Source of the DNA: Mogibacterium sp.
Lineage (GTDB): Bacteria > Bacillota > Clostridia > Peptostreptococcales > Anaerovoracaceae
Direction of reading: 5' to 3'
Length of the DNA stretch: 64,000 nucleotides
Assembly: GCA_017431685.1 (NCBI GenBank)
Contig: JAFRKO010000010.1
Coordinates: 124,001 to 188,000 of the forward strand
Shown here: positions 44,240 to 53,091 of the stretch, piece by piece
How the letters are laid out: every line of letters begins with the position of its first letter
Position numbering within the stretch: the stretch's first letter is position 1
Program-made: the position numbers and the translations under genes
Notes under the pieces: model-generated
What the model saw: only the letters and a program-made list of their open reading frames with translations
Databases searched by the model: none
What the model was told of the DNA's origin: nothing

Positions 44240-45670
44240 TTATTCATCATTCTGATTGTGCAGGAGCGCCGGATCAAGGTCGATGCCGTCAAGTCCATGC
44301 TCTACATATGCTTCGTACTTTGCAGGATCCTTCGGAAGCAGAATCTCCATTATGAGTCCTACTACAAATACTCCTGCCACCATGTTCCCCGCGAAGATCT
44401 CGCCGAAAATCGACGGCAGATAATCAAAGAAACCTTCTACCTGAGTAACACCTACTCCAAGGCATAACGAAGTAGCAGCTATCAGAGTGTTACGGTTGTC
44501 GAGCCCGGCATCTATCATCATCTTTACGCCTGCCATCATGATGGAACCGAACATGATAACTGTGCATCCGCCGAGTACACAGTCAGGCAGCGTTGTGAAG
44601 AATGCGCCGATAGGAGGGAACAGTCCGCCGAGTATCATGGCCAGTGCTCCGAACATGATGCAGAAGCGGTTGACTACATGAGTCATGGCGATGAGTCCTA
44701 CGTTCTGGCTGAACGATGTGATAGGCGAAACGCCGAATACTCCGCCCGAGATCGCAGACATGAATCCGTCGCAGCAGAGAGATCCGGAGACTTCCTTTTC
44801 AGTGATGTCCCTGCCAAGACCTCCCGTACATGCTGCTGTAGTATCTCCGATCGTCTCTACCGCAGATACCATGAACACCAGACAGAATGAGATTATGGCT
44901 CCTGCCTGGAATTTAGGCTTGAACGCGAAGAGCTCAGGTACTGAGAATACTCCCATCTCCCTGATGGTATCTCCCATTGCACCGAAGTCTACCATTCCGA
45001 AGAATATCGAGATGACATATCCGAATATCAGACCGAAGAGAACGTACATCTGCTTCGCGACACCCTTCATCTTAATGTGAAATACCAGGGCAGCTATGAG
45101 TGTGAGAGTAGCTACAAGGAGATTCTGCCATGCGCCTACCGGATATTTGCCTGATGACGCATATGATGATACACCTACATTAAGAATGCTGAGTCCGATC
45201 GCAACTACTACGCATGACGAGAGCAGCGGCGATATGATCTTTCTCCAGTATTTTGCCGTAAGACCGAGGATACCTTCAAAAATACCACCGACTATGATGG
45301 CTCCTACCATTATGCCGTAGTCTTTGGAAGCGGCAGACATGGCTGCTGCCAGGAACGTGAATGACAGTCCCATTACGATCGGCAGGCCTGAACCGATTTT
45401 CCATACAGGATACAGCTGAACCATTGTACCTATACCGGCTATCAGCATACAGTTCTGTATCAGTCTTGCTGTCTCTACTGCGCTGAACGGCTGTCCGTCA
45501 TATACAGCGACCGAAGCGATGATGATAAGCGGTGCCACGTTTGCTACAAACATAGCCAAAACGTGCTGGAGTCCGAACGGGATCGCTCTGCTGACAGGAA
45601 CTCTTCCATCCAGCTGATATACATTACTTACACTTACACTGGTATCTTTTACCTTTTTCTCTTTTTTCAT
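44240..45670 (-). CDS. Nucleobase permease, xanthine/urate type (NCS2 family)
   Basis: Twelve- to fourteen-segment membrane symporter of 476 residues. NCS2 signatures are PFGLQHVLAMFVANVAPLII near the N-terminus, MVSAVETIGDTTAACTG (about residue 280) and the QNVGLIAMTHVVNRF block. It imports a purine base, most likely xanthine or urate given the island; uracil cannot be excluded from sequence. ATG 45670 is chosen because GGAGGTTAT lies directly before it; a longer reading from 45694 would contain that site. It is divergent from yqeC-mocA and ends in a strong terminator. Confidence 0.9.
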   Translation of the reverse strand: MKKEKKVKDTSVSVSNVYQLDGRVPVSRAIPFGLQHVLAMFVANVAPLIIIASVAVYDGQPFSAVETARLIQNCMLIAGIGTMVQLYPVWKIGSGLPIVMGLSFTFLAAAMSAASKDYGIMVGAIIVGGIFEGILGLTAKYWRKIISPLLSSCVVVAIGLSILNVGVSSYASSGKYPVGAWQNLLVATLTLIAALVFHIKMKGVAKQMYVLFGLIFGYVISIFFGMVDFGAMGDTIREMGVFSVPELFAFKPKFQAGAIISFCLVFMVSAVETIGDTTAACTGGLGRDITEKEVSGSLCCDGFMSAISGGVFGVSPITSFSQNVGLIAMTHVVNRFCIMFGALAMILGGLFPPIGAFFTTLPDCVLGGCTVIMFGSIMMAGVKMMIDAGLDNRNTLIAATSLCLGVGVTQVEGFFDYLPSIFGEIFAGNMVAGVFVVGLIMEILLPKDPAKYEAYVEHGLDGIDLDPALLHNQNDE

Positions 45671-45722
45671 ATAACCTCCTCCCCCATTTTCCATTTATGG
45701 TCTCATACCCTAATATGGTTTC

Positions 45723-45728
45723 ATTATA
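45723..45728 (-). promoter_or_regulatory. Probable -10 box of the permease gene
   Basis: TATAAT on the minus strand, about 53 bases before ATG 45670. The matching -35 is weak (TGGAAA at 17 bases), which suggests activation. It lies in the 99-bp divergent gap with yqeC-mocA. Confidence 0.45.
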
Positions 45729-45769
45729 GTCCCGTTGACCGATCATTTCCATAACTGTAAAATACAAAT

Positions 45770-46999
45770 ATGGAATTATGGAATTTCAGAGGAAAGCAGA
45801 ATACTATCACGGAGGCCTTGCAGATCAGGCTGCCTGAGCATGCTGTGGTAAGCGTCGTAGGAGCAGGCGGCAAGACCTCGCTCATTTTTGCGTGGGCACG
45901 GGAGCTTGCTGCTTCCGGAAAGAAGGTCGTTATAACGACAACAACACATATGTACCGTCCTGACCGCATGGAAGAAGACGGTATCAGGATAGTGGTATCC
46001 GATGATCCGGAAAGACCGGATAAAGTCTCGGCCCCTCATGCAGAGGTGCTGGACAGCCTTCGCGATACAGCAGACGTAGTGCTTATCGAGGCTGACGGTT
46101 CACGCCGCATGCCGCTTAAATGGCCTGCCGACCATGAGCCTGTCATACCTGATTATACCGATGTCACCGTGTGCGTAGCCGGGCTCTCCGCTTTGGGACG
46201 CAGGACTGCAGATGTTGTATATAATGCCGCAGGGCTTCCTGATGTGCTGAAGCGCGAGACTGTAGACATGAACTTCATGCATGCTATCGTTTCATCGCGC
46301 GACGGCGGCCAGAAAGGCGTTCGTGGTGATTTTCGCGTGTTCATGAACCAAATCGACGATGACATCGACAGACTGGCAGCTGCCTACAGGATGCAGCAGA
46401 TATTCGCCGTAATGGGGATACAGAGCGCGTGGGGAACACTTATGCCTGAAGAGCCGAAAATCGCGGTAATACTGGAAGCTGCAGGCAACAGCACAAGATT
46501 CGGCAGCAACAAACTGCTGCATATCATGGATGACGGGCGTCCGATGATTGCGTACATCTTCGATGCGGTGCGTCCTCTTGACGTCTATAAAAAAGTACTC
46601 GTCACCCAGTATGACGATATCGCTGAAATGGCAGCCGGATTTGATGTCGTTATGAACGACAGGCCCGATCTCGGCATCTCACGCAGCATGCAGCTGGGAC
46701 TGACAGCAGCCGGAGATGCTGACGCGTACATGTTCTGCGTATGCGATCAGCCGGGTCTCAATACATCAACTATAGAAAGGCTGATCGAAGCATATAAAAA
46801 AGGAACTGCCGGCATCGTTTCCCTTGCGTGGCAGGGAAAGATGTGCAATCCCAAGATTTTCTCATCCCGATACAGGGAAGAACTCATGAAGCTTTCAGGT
46901 GATACCGGCGGGCGTCAGATCATCGCTTCTCATAAAGATGACCTTCTTCTCGTCGAGGCTGAAAGCGAAAACGAAGTGAAGGACATCGACAGGCTGTAA
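45770..46999 (+). CDS. YqeC-MocA fusion: selenium cofactor protein plus molybdopterin cytidylyltransferase
   Basis: Two-domain cytosolic protein of 409 residues. The N-terminal YqeC-like half (about 1-225) has a P-loop (VVGAGGKTSLIF), TTTTHMYRP, LIEADGSRRMPLK and FMNQIDD. The C-terminal half (about 228-409) is a MocA-type nucleotidyltransferase: AVILEAAGNSTRFGSNKLL, NDRPDLGISRSMQLGL and the metal-site CDQPG. MocA makes molybdopterin cytosine dinucleotide for xanthine-dehydrogenase-class enzymes. YqeC is tied to selenium-dependent Mo hydroxylases. In E. coli these are separate genes (yqeC and ygfJ/mocA). No clear Shine-Dalgarno precedes ATG 45770. It is one of only two plus-strand genes. Confidence 0.88.
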   Translation: MELWNFRGKQNTITEALQIRLPEHAVVSVVGAGGKTSLIFAWARELAASGKKVVITTTTHMYRPDRMEEDGIRIVVSDDPERPDKVSAPHAEVLDSLRDTADVVLIEADGSRRMPLKWPADHEPVIPDYTDVTVCVAGLSALGRRTADVVYNAAGLPDVLKRETVDMNFMHAIVSSRDGGQKGVRGDFRVFMNQIDDDIDRLAAAYRMQQIFAVMGIQSAWGTLMPEEPKIAVILEAAGNSTRFGSNKLLHIMDDGRPMIAYIFDAVRPLDVYKKVLVTQYDDIAEMAAGFDVVMNDRPDLGISRSMQLGLTAAGDADAYMFCVCDQPGLNTSTIERLIEAYKKGTAGIVSLAWQGKMCNPKIFSSRYREELMKLSGDTGGRQIIASHKDDLLLVEAESENEVKDIDRL

Positions 47000-47010
47000 C
47001 CTGCTGAGAA

Positions 47011-48051
47011 TCAGACAACCTCGAGGAGCACTTCTATCGCTCCTCCGCAGATCATACCTGATTCAGCAACATCCTTTCCGGTCATATCCACATTCATTAT
47101 CACGGGGTTTACCGCCTCGTGTTTTTCTTTGCCCTCAAGATTCCTGAGCACTTCAGCAGCATATAGTATTACTGTTGCTTCGGCGCATCCTCCTCCAATA
47201 GTGCCGGTAATGACTCCGCCCTCTTCTACCAGCATTCGTGTACCTGCAGCTCTCGGCGATGATCCCCGCTTTGAGATTATTGTAGCAAGCACGGCAGGGC
47301 TTCTGTCTCCGGACTGAAGTACAGCCATTATCTCAGAAGGTATGTTTGTGCTTCTCTTATTTTTATTCTTTACATCAATTATCTCAGCAATTATGGATAC
47401 AGCGATCTCTTCCGGCGTCTCGGCGCCAATGCTTAACCCTATCGGAGTGTGGACCGATTCTATCACATCATGTGGAATACCTGCATCGGCAAGCATCTGC
47501 TTTACCAGGCCCACCTTGCGGCGGCTGCCTATCATGCCCACATATGCGTGAGGTTTATTTACAATGCTCAGCAGACATTCAGAATCAGACATGTGGCCTC
47601 TGGTAACAATGATGAAGAACGTATCCGGATCACCCGGGATGCCTGCGAGCGCCTCTTCGAAGCCGCTGCATATACCCTCGTCAGCTCCGTGATCGAGTGC
47701 ATTCTGTACGAACTGTTCCCTGTCATCGATGGCAGTCACGCGGAAACCAAGCATTTTTGCGATCTCAATGACAGGCATGGAAACATGTCCGGCGCCACAG
47801 ATAACGATCTTCTTTTCGTTTCCGAGGAGCTCCGCAAACACCCTGCTGCCGTCAATCACAGTCAGTTTGCCGTCTCCTGCAGAAACAGCCTCAGATGCAT
47901 GCACCGAAAAGAAACCGGCGTCATCGCTTTTCCAGACAGGTTCGCCGCCGGATACGATCATTTTTTCTCCGGCGTGGATTCCATCGCAAACTGTGAACAT
48001 GCGGTTTTCCAGGTTTATATTAAGTTCACTTACAGCATCATAAAAATACAT
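47011..48051 (-). CDS. XdhC/CoxI-family Mo hydroxylase maturation factor with swapped domain order
   Basis: Accessory protein of 346 residues that in this family binds the Mo cofactor and helps its sulfuration or insertion. The Rossmann XdhC_C domain comes first (KIVICGAGHVSMPVIEIA, then VTRGHMSD, YVGMIGSRRK, PIGLSIGAETPEEIAVSI; about residues 77-225). The XdhC_CoxI domain comes second (TIISKRGSSPRAAGTRM, GTIGGGCAEA; about 255-345). The classical order is the reverse. ATG 48051 is chosen from GGAG eight bases upstream; GTG 48060 is the alternative. Last gene of the molybdate/cofactor operon and convergent with yqeC-mocA (11 bases). Confidence 0.88.
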   Translation of the reverse strand: MYFYDAVSELNINLENRMFTVCDGIHAGEKMIVSGGEPVWKSDDAGFFSVHASEAVSAGDGKLTVIDGSRVFAELLGNEKKIVICGAGHVSMPVIEIAKMLGFRVTAIDDREQFVQNALDHGADEGICSGFEEALAGIPGDPDTFFIIVTRGHMSDSECLLSIVNKPHAYVGMIGSRRKVGLVKQMLADAGIPHDVIESVHTPIGLSIGAETPEEIAVSIIAEIIDVKNKNKRSTNIPSEIMAVLQSGDRSPAVLATIISKRGSSPRAAGTRMLVEEGGVITGTIGGGCAEATVILYAAEVLRNLEGKEKHEAVNPVIMNVDMTGKDVAESGMICGGAIEVLLEVV

Positions 48052-48056
48052 AATAC

Positions 48057-49106
48057 TCACTCCAGAAGCAGTATATCATCTTCGTTCAGTCTCAGATAGT
48101 CCGGGAGTCCCCTCTCGTCCAGTACCCTTTGTTCTTCTCCCTGTACGAACCAGCAGAGCGGCGCTTCACTGTTGCGGGAGCGTATATAGTAGTTTTTCTC
48201 GAAAGGCAGATCATCGACTCTGATGAGATCGCATTTTATGCAATTCTCCTCTGCCTCTCCCCATACGGGCTCAAAGGAATGTGCCCTGTAACCTACCCAG
48301 CTTGTGGACTGCGGCACTGTTCTTTTCAGGTCAAGGATAATCCCCCAGTCAGGAACTTCAACGGTATGCTCATCGATCCGCCTTGCTGCTGAAAGATTTT
48401 TGCAGCCGGTAAGCCTTGCAGCCATGGCTTTCTCAGGCTCCCGGAAAACAGATTTTGTATCTCCGTGTCTTATTATGCATCCTTCGCTGACGATGAACAG
48501 TTCCTCACTGAATCTGTATAACTCATCCCTGCTGTGGGAGACCATCACTACCTGCCCGGCATAGTCTTCGAGCATCTCAAGCATCTCAACCTGCATGCGG
48601 TCCCGCAGATAGCTGTCAAGGGCTGAGTACGGTTCGTCCAGAAGTATGAGAGACGGCTCCGTTACCATTATTCGCGCAAGAGCCACCCTTTGCTGCTGAC
48701 CTCCCGAGAGTTCGCCAGGCAGTTTGTCTTCATATCCGTCCATGCGGAAACGTCTGAGCATGTCTGCAGCTTTACTGAGGTTTTCTTCCGTCGCGCGGCC
48801 CAGTCCCGCCATTACATTCTTCAGAACGCTCATTGTCGGGAACAGCGCGTAGTTCTGGAACATGTATCCGACATTGCGCTTCTGTGGCTTAAGGTCGATC
48901 TTTCTGTCAGAATCATACAGCACCCTGCCGTCAATCTCTATATGGCCTGAATCGACAGCCTCTATGCCGGCTATGCTCTTAAGAGTCATGCTCTTGCCGC
49001 TTCCGGATTCACCAAGAATGCCTATCCGGGATGCATCGCTTTCGATAAGTACGTTCAGTTCGAATCCGCCTGTTTTTTTGTGTATGTCCGCATACAGTCT
49101 GCTCAT
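48057..49106 (-). CDS. modC: Molybdate ABC transporter ATPase
   Basis: Cytoplasmic ATPase of 349 residues from ATG 49106 (AGGTG upstream; a GTG at 49115 is also possible). The nucleotide-binding domain has Walker A GESGSGKSM, signature LSGGQQQRVALAR and Walker B LILLDEPYSALD. The C-terminal 110 residues are a mop/TOBE-like extension of reduced similarity. It powers ModAB import. It lies 9 bases after modB and 5 bases before the maturation factor gene, so molybdate uptake and cofactor handling are cotranscribed. Confidence 0.9.
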   Translation of the reverse strand: MSRLYADIHKKTGGFELNVLIESDASRIGILGESGSGKSMTLKSIAGIEAVDSGHIEIDGRVLYDSDRKIDLKPQKRNVGYMFQNYALFPTMSVLKNVMAGLGRATEENLSKAADMLRRFRMDGYEDKLPGELSGGQQQRVALARIMVTEPSLILLDEPYSALDSYLRDRMQVEMLEMLEDYAGQVVMVSHSRDELYRFSEELFIVSEGCIIRHGDTKSVFREPEKAMAARLTGCKNLSAARRIDEHTVEVPDWGIILDLKRTVPQSTSWVGYRAHSFEPVWGEAEENCIKCDLIRVDDLPFEKNYYIRSRNSEAPLCWFVQGEEQRVLDERGLPDYLRLNEDDILLLE

Positions 49107-49115
49107 GACGCGCAC

Positions 49116-49820
49116 CTACCACTTCCTGATGTTCTTCATATGCTTCCCGGTGATCATATTGATTATAAAGATCGCAAGGAAAGCTATGACAAGTACGACG
49201 ATCACCCAGAAACCTGCAGTGGCATAATCCCCGTCCTGTATTACCATCGCAATGCGCTGTGAGACTGTACCTGTCTTGCCCGGTATATTGCCTGCAAGCA
49301 TCGATGTGGCTCCATATTCACCCATTGCGCGGGCAAAGGTCAGTATAGTGCCGCTTGCTATTCCCGGGCCGGCAGTAGGTACCACTATGCGCCAGAATAT
49401 TGCAGTCTCTGACATACCCAGGGTACGGCCCGCGTAAACCAGGTTTGCATCGATCTGCTCAAAGGCAGCTCTGGCATTTCTGTACATCAGAGGGAATGCT
49501 ATTACAGTTGCTGCAAGTATGCATCCCAGCCATGTATGAACTACCTGGATATCAAAAGTATCGTTCAGGAATATTCCAAAAGGTCTCCTGCGGCTGAATA
49601 TAAGCAGCAAAAAGAAACCCGCTACGGTAGGAGGAAGAACCATAGGCAGAGTCAGTATCCCGTCAAGGATCGACTTTGTTCTATAATCCTTCTTTATTAC
49701 CTTGCGGGCAGCCCAAAGGCCGAGGAAGAACGATATGATGGTCGCCACGACCCCGGTCTTAAGGGATATCCATAAAGGACTCCAGTCCAGTGTTTTTGCC
49801 AGCTCAATAAAACCGTTCAC
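49116..49820 (-). CDS. modB: Molybdate ABC transporter permease
   Basis: Membrane permease of 234 residues with about five to six segments. ModB traits are DGILTLPMVLPPTVAGFFLL, FPLMYRNARAAFEQID and the EAA loop region RTLGMSETAIFWRIVVPTAG followed by ARAMGEYGATSML. The only available start is GTG 49820 with AAAGGG close upstream. It follows modA by 11 bases. Tungstate transporters share this fold, but the Mo-enzyme context favours molybdate. Confidence 0.92.
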   Translation of the reverse strand: MNGFIELAKTLDWSPLWISLKTGVVATIISFFLGLWAARKVIKKDYRTKSILDGILTLPMVLPPTVAGFFLLLIFSRRRPFGIFLNDTFDIQVVHTWLGCILAATVIAFPLMYRNARAAFEQIDANLVYAGRTLGMSETAIFWRIVVPTAGPGIASGTILTFARAMGEYGATSMLAGNIPGKTGTVSQRIAMVIQDGDYATAGFWVIVVLVIAFLAIFIINMITGKHMKNIRKW

Positions 49821-49831
49821 TTGCCCTTTTA

Positions 49832-50689
49832 TTATTCTACGTCTGTATCGAATCCGTACTTCTGATATAAAGCTTTTGCATCATCATTGGTGATGAATGT
49901 GATAAAGTCAGCAGCCGCTGCAGATTCGGCGTCATCAGCATCCGGATTCGCGATCTGTGCTACAGGATAGATGATGTTGCCTGTTACGTCATACCCTACA
50001 GTTTCGAGAATCTTTACGCTGTCCTCATGTCCTATCGTGTCAGACAGATATGTGGTTCCGACCTCACAGGATGCTTCTTCAACTGCGGCAAGCACCTTGC
50101 TGACGTTGCCCTGCTCACTGATCTCAACTCCGCCGAGCTGTTCGGATACTTCCTGAGTTGTAATGGCTGCAGGGTCTTCGACCTCCTTGAGAAGTCCGAG
50201 ATTGATCATTGCCTGTCTTGTGTACTTGCCAACAGGAACGCTGCCGTCAGCAAGAGCTATGCTCTTGGCATTAGCGATGTCAGCAAGTCCTGTAACAGCA
50301 GTATCGCTGTCAGGCTGTGTCACTACTACCAGCTGGTTGTTGACAACATTTGTCCTTGTGCCATCGACTACCATTCCCGCGCCTTCAAGCTCGTCCATCT
50401 GCTTCTGTGCTGCGCTGAAGAATACATCGCAAGGAGCGCCTTCCTGGATCTGTGTGAGAAGTGCTCCGGAGCTGTCAGCATTAACGACTATGTCCACATC
50501 CGGATTAGCGTCCTCATAAGATGCCTCAAAATCCGCCATTACCGCACTGAGTGATGCAGCTGCAAATACATTTACCGCAGTCCTCTCTGCCGGTGCAGTT
50601 TCTTCACTGTCATTGCTTCCGCCACCGCAGGCTGCGAGAGCAAAAATCATCGCAAAAACAATGGCGAGTGCCAGAAATTTCTTCTTCAT
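49832..50689 (-). CDS. modA: Molybdate-binding lipoprotein
   Basis: Extracytoplasmic oxyanion-binding protein of 285 residues. A lipoprotein signal ends at Cys21 (ALAAC), followed by GGGSNDSEE. Ligand-site motifs of the family are visible: FAAASLSAVM, NADSSGALLTQIQEGAPCDVFFSA, and GSVPVGKYTRQAM. ATG 50689 is chosen by the GGAAGGGATGG site; ATGs further upstream are less likely. Unlike the other three binding-protein genes in this window, no hairpin separates it from its permease gene. Confidence 0.93.
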   Translation of the reverse strand: MKKKFLALAIVFAMIFALAACGGGSNDSEETAPAERTAVNVFAAASLSAVMADFEASYEDANPDVDIVVNADSSGALLTQIQEGAPCDVFFSAAQKQMDELEGAGMVVDGTRTNVVNNQLVVVTQPDSDTAVTGLADIANAKSIALADGSVPVGKYTRQAMINLGLLKEVEDPAAITTQEVSEQLGGVEISEQGNVSKVLAAVEEASCEVGTTYLSDTIGHEDSVKILETVGYDVTGNIIYPVAQIANPDADDAESAAAADFITFITNDDAKALYQKYGFDTDVE

Positions 50690-50788
50690 AAAAACCATCC
50701 CTTCCGCAATTGCCGCTTTAGGCAGCAATAAATAGAAATAATAGATTTATGTTAAAGTCCAGCGCGCTTTTGGATTGTAACACCTTAT

Positions 50789-51811
50789 TTATTTACCGAA
50801 TCCACAGTTAGGGAAAGTGCAGACATCGCAGTTGAGGCATAGTCCTCCCTCCCCGAGCCTGTCAAAGTCTTTCTTTTTCAGAATCTCACCTGTCATTATT
50901 CTTGGCAGTACGATGTCGAATATCGTTCTGCGGGCATACATTACGCAGCCCGGAAGGCCCATGACAGGTATGTTGTTTTCACCGTAATATGCAAGCATGA
51001 ACATTGCTCCCGGAAGCACCGGTGCTCCGTATGTGACAGCGCTGCCGCAAACGTTGCGGATGGCAAGCGGCGTTCTGTCATCAGGGTCTACGCTCATACC
51101 TCCGGTACATACCACCAGGTCACAGCCCTCATCGATGAACGCCCTGATGCATTTTTCGATGTTCTCGTTTCTGTCATCGGACACCCTGATGCCCGCGACC
51201 TCAGCGCCGTACTCTTCAAGCTTAGCCTTTACGACCGGTGTGAACTCGTCCTTTATGCGTCCGTAGAAAACCTCGTTGCCTGTGCTGACGATACCGGCCC
51301 TGCGGTAAATGAAAGGTTCGACTCTCATGATAGGATCTCTTCCGGCAGCTGTCTTCACCTGTTCCATCTTTTCTTTCTCGATGACAAGCGGGATTATGCG
51401 TGTGCCTGCAAGCTTGTCACCCTTTTTCACCGGGAAGTCACCATGGCGTGTAGCTATCATCATCTGCCCGAAAGAATTGACAGCAAACAGCTTTTCTCTG
51501 TCGATCCTTAAAACGCCATCGCATTCTGCCGTGAGTTCGATCTTGCCTTCCTTTACCTTGCCGCGGCTCATGTTTTCGCCCTTGCAGATGGCGCACAGCA
51601 CTTCTGCCGCATCGTTCTCGTGCATCATGGTCTCATCGTTTTCCCAGACATATATGTGGTCTTTCCCGACAGAAAGCAGTACAGGTATGTCCTCTTTCTC
51701 TATGATATGTCCCTTGCGGAACACGGCGTCTTTTTTGACGTCCTTTATGATTTGTGTGATGTCGTGGCAAATAACCTGCCCCACGGCATCCTCTGTTCTC
51801 ATCAGTCTCAT
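50789..51811 (-). CDS. Molybdopterin-binding protein with C-terminal Cys motif
   Basis: MoeA/MogA-related protein of 340 residues. Its central-to-C-terminal MoCF_biosynth domain has GIVSTGNEVFYGR, DLVVCTGGMSVDPDD and GLPGCVMYARRTIFDIVLPR. The N-terminal 170 residues are not MoeA-like in an obvious way. The tail carries four cysteines, CLNCDVCTFPNCGFGK, that could bind an iron-sulfur cluster or zinc. This form is associated with clostridial Mo hydroxylase clusters; a role in cofactor handling is inferred. AGGA precedes ATG 51811. First gene of the unit that runs through modABC to the maturation factor; promoter at 51871-51900. Confidence 0.83.
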   Translation of the reverse strand: MRLMRTEDAVGQVICHDITQIIKDVKKDAVFRKGHIIEKEDIPVLLSVGKDHIYVWENDETMMHENDAAEVLCAICKGENMSRGKVKEGKIELTAECDGVLRIDREKLFAVNSFGQMMIATRHGDFPVKKGDKLAGTRIIPLVIEKEKMEQVKTAAGRDPIMRVEPFIYRRAGIVSTGNEVFYGRIKDEFTPVVKAKLEEYGAEVAGIRVSDDRNENIEKCIRAFIDEGCDLVVCTGGMSVDPDDRTPLAIRNVCGSAVTYGAPVLPGAMFMLAYYGENNIPVMGLPGCVMYARRTIFDIVLPRIMTGEILKKKDFDRLGEGGLCLNCDVCTFPNCGFGK

Positions 51812-51870
51812 CTCAGTCCTCGTTTATTTGATAGTGCTTTGCGGTTAACAAGAGTTAAAACCGTTGTATA

Positions 51871-51900
51871 ATTATAGGCACGAGAAGAACGCAAAATCAA
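51871..51900 (-). promoter_or_regulatory. Promoter of the molybdopterin/mod operon
   Basis: Minus strand -35 TTGATT (51895-51900), 18-base spacer, -10 TATAAT (51871-51876). Confidence 0.6.
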
Positions 51901-51901
51901 T

Positions 51902-51929
51902 AAAAACAGCCCAAAATCAGGCTGTTTTT
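51902..51929 (-). terminator. Terminator after the M20 amidohydrolase gene
   Basis: A 10-bp stem (AAAAACAGCC / GGCTGTTTTT) with an 8-base loop; the A/T flanks make it work in either direction. It separates the adenine deaminase-amidohydrolase unit from the mod operon. Confidence 0.85.
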
Positions 51930-51941
51930 TGAAGTTTATAA

Positions 51942-51956
51942 CTAAAACCATTTTAG
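51942..51956. promoter_or_regulatory. Palindrome CTAAAA-N3-TTTTAG upstream of the mod operon (site C)
   Basis: Perfect 6-3-6 palindrome, the same arms as site B. It is centred about 85 bases before the inferred start point of the molybdopterin/mod operon, with the terminator hairpin in between. Confidence 0.5.
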
Positions 51957-51957
51957 C

Positions 51958-53088
51958 TTATTTGATCAAAACCGATGAGCAAAGAACCGGTACGGCAGTC
52001 TCCAAGTAGTGCGGATCGACGCAGAATGCCGGGTCATGCCAGGAAGCACATTCTTTGCCGGGTGTTCCGCTTCCTACCCAGTAAAAGAAAGAAGGAATCT
52101 TCTCGCCGAATACGGCGAAGTCTTCTGAAGCAAGGCATGCCCTGCTGTCGACTATATGCTCCCTGCCGACAGCTGCTTCTGCCGCGCGCAGGGCTATGAG
52201 ATACATTTCCTCTGTATTGTCCACTGCCGGTACTGCATGGACGATGCTGATATCACATCCGCACTCATAGGCTTCAGCAGTACTTTCTGCGAGCTGTCTG
52301 AGCCGCTCTTCCATCCGGATATGCGTCTCATGATTGAAAGATCTGAAATATCCGGTTATGACCGCTTCCTTAGGAACCGGAATATCCGGTGCTCCGGCTG
52401 TAACGCTGTTGACAGTGCAGATAACAGGATCGAACGGATCAACGTTTCTGCTGACTACGGTCTGCAGACCGGTCACAAATGAAGCGGCTGCTATTATCGG
52501 ATCTACGCACTTATGAGGCAGTGATCCATGCCCCGGAACACCAATATATGTGATCTTATATATATTCTTCTCGGACATGAGCGGGCCTTTATGAACTACC
52601 ACGTCACCGCAGTCTATCTCAGGCCTGTTATGTATACTGAACATCCTCACAGGCTTCTGCGGCACCTTTTCAAACAGTCCATGGTCTATCATGGCCTTTG
52701 CACCGCGGGTCCCTTCCTCTGCCGGCTGGAATATGAAGAGTACGTTGTAAGGAAGCTCTTCTTTTAAAGCGCAGAGATAATGCATCGCACCAAGCAGCGT
52801 CGACGAATGTGCATCATGGCCGCAAAGGTGCTGCGGACCCTGTTCAGTCGGCAGCGCATCGATGTCTGCCCTTAAAGCTACTGTCTCGTTACGCCCCGCA
52901 TCGAGGTAATAGACAGCCCCGGTCTCCATTCCGATATCTATCAGCTTTACCGGATAATCCGAGCATGCTTTCTTTATGTACGCCGTTGTTTTGCGTTCCG
53001 TGAACGCACTTTCCGGGATGCTATGAAGAACCTTGCGGTGGTTATCCGCAAGGTTCACAGCTTCAGTCATTATACTTTTGTCAAACAT
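51958..53088 (-). CDS. M20D-type metal-dependent amidohydrolase
   Basis: Cytosolic peptidase-fold amidase of 376 residues from the aminoacylase/IAA-amino-acid hydrolase group. Metal motifs are LCGHDAHSS, the Glu pair in QPAEEGTRGA, and SIHNRPE. The N-terminal LHSIPESAFTE is a variant of the family HxxPE pattern. It removes an acyl or carbamoyl-type group from an amino acid. It starts three bases after adenine deaminase with no separate ribosome site, so translation is coupled. Being tied to a purine deaminase, it may act on a purine-derived acyl or ureido intermediate, but that is only context. Confidence 0.82.
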   Translation of the reverse strand: MFDKSIMTEAVNLADNHRKVLHSIPESAFTERKTTAYIKKACSDYPVKLIDIGMETGAVYYLDAGRNETVALRADIDALPTEQGPQHLCGHDAHSSTLLGAMHYLCALKEELPYNVLFIFQPAEEGTRGAKAMIDHGLFEKVPQKPVRMFSIHNRPEIDCGDVVVHKGPLMSEKNIYKITYIGVPGHGSLPHKCVDPIIAAASFVTGLQTVVSRNVDPFDPVICTVNSVTAGAPDIPVPKEAVITGYFRSFNHETHIRMEERLRQLAESTAEAYECGCDISIVHAVPAVDNTEEMYLIALRAAEAAVGREHIVDSRACLASEDFAVFGEKIPSFFYWVGSGTPGKECASWHDPAFCVDPHYLETAVPVLCSSVLIK

Positions 53089-53091
53089 TTC

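Noticed and set aside
47011-51811. Molybdenum-cofactor riboswitch or ModE boxes in the mod operon
   Set aside because: No conserved Moco RNA core or ModE-type inverted repeat was visible in the leader or between genes.
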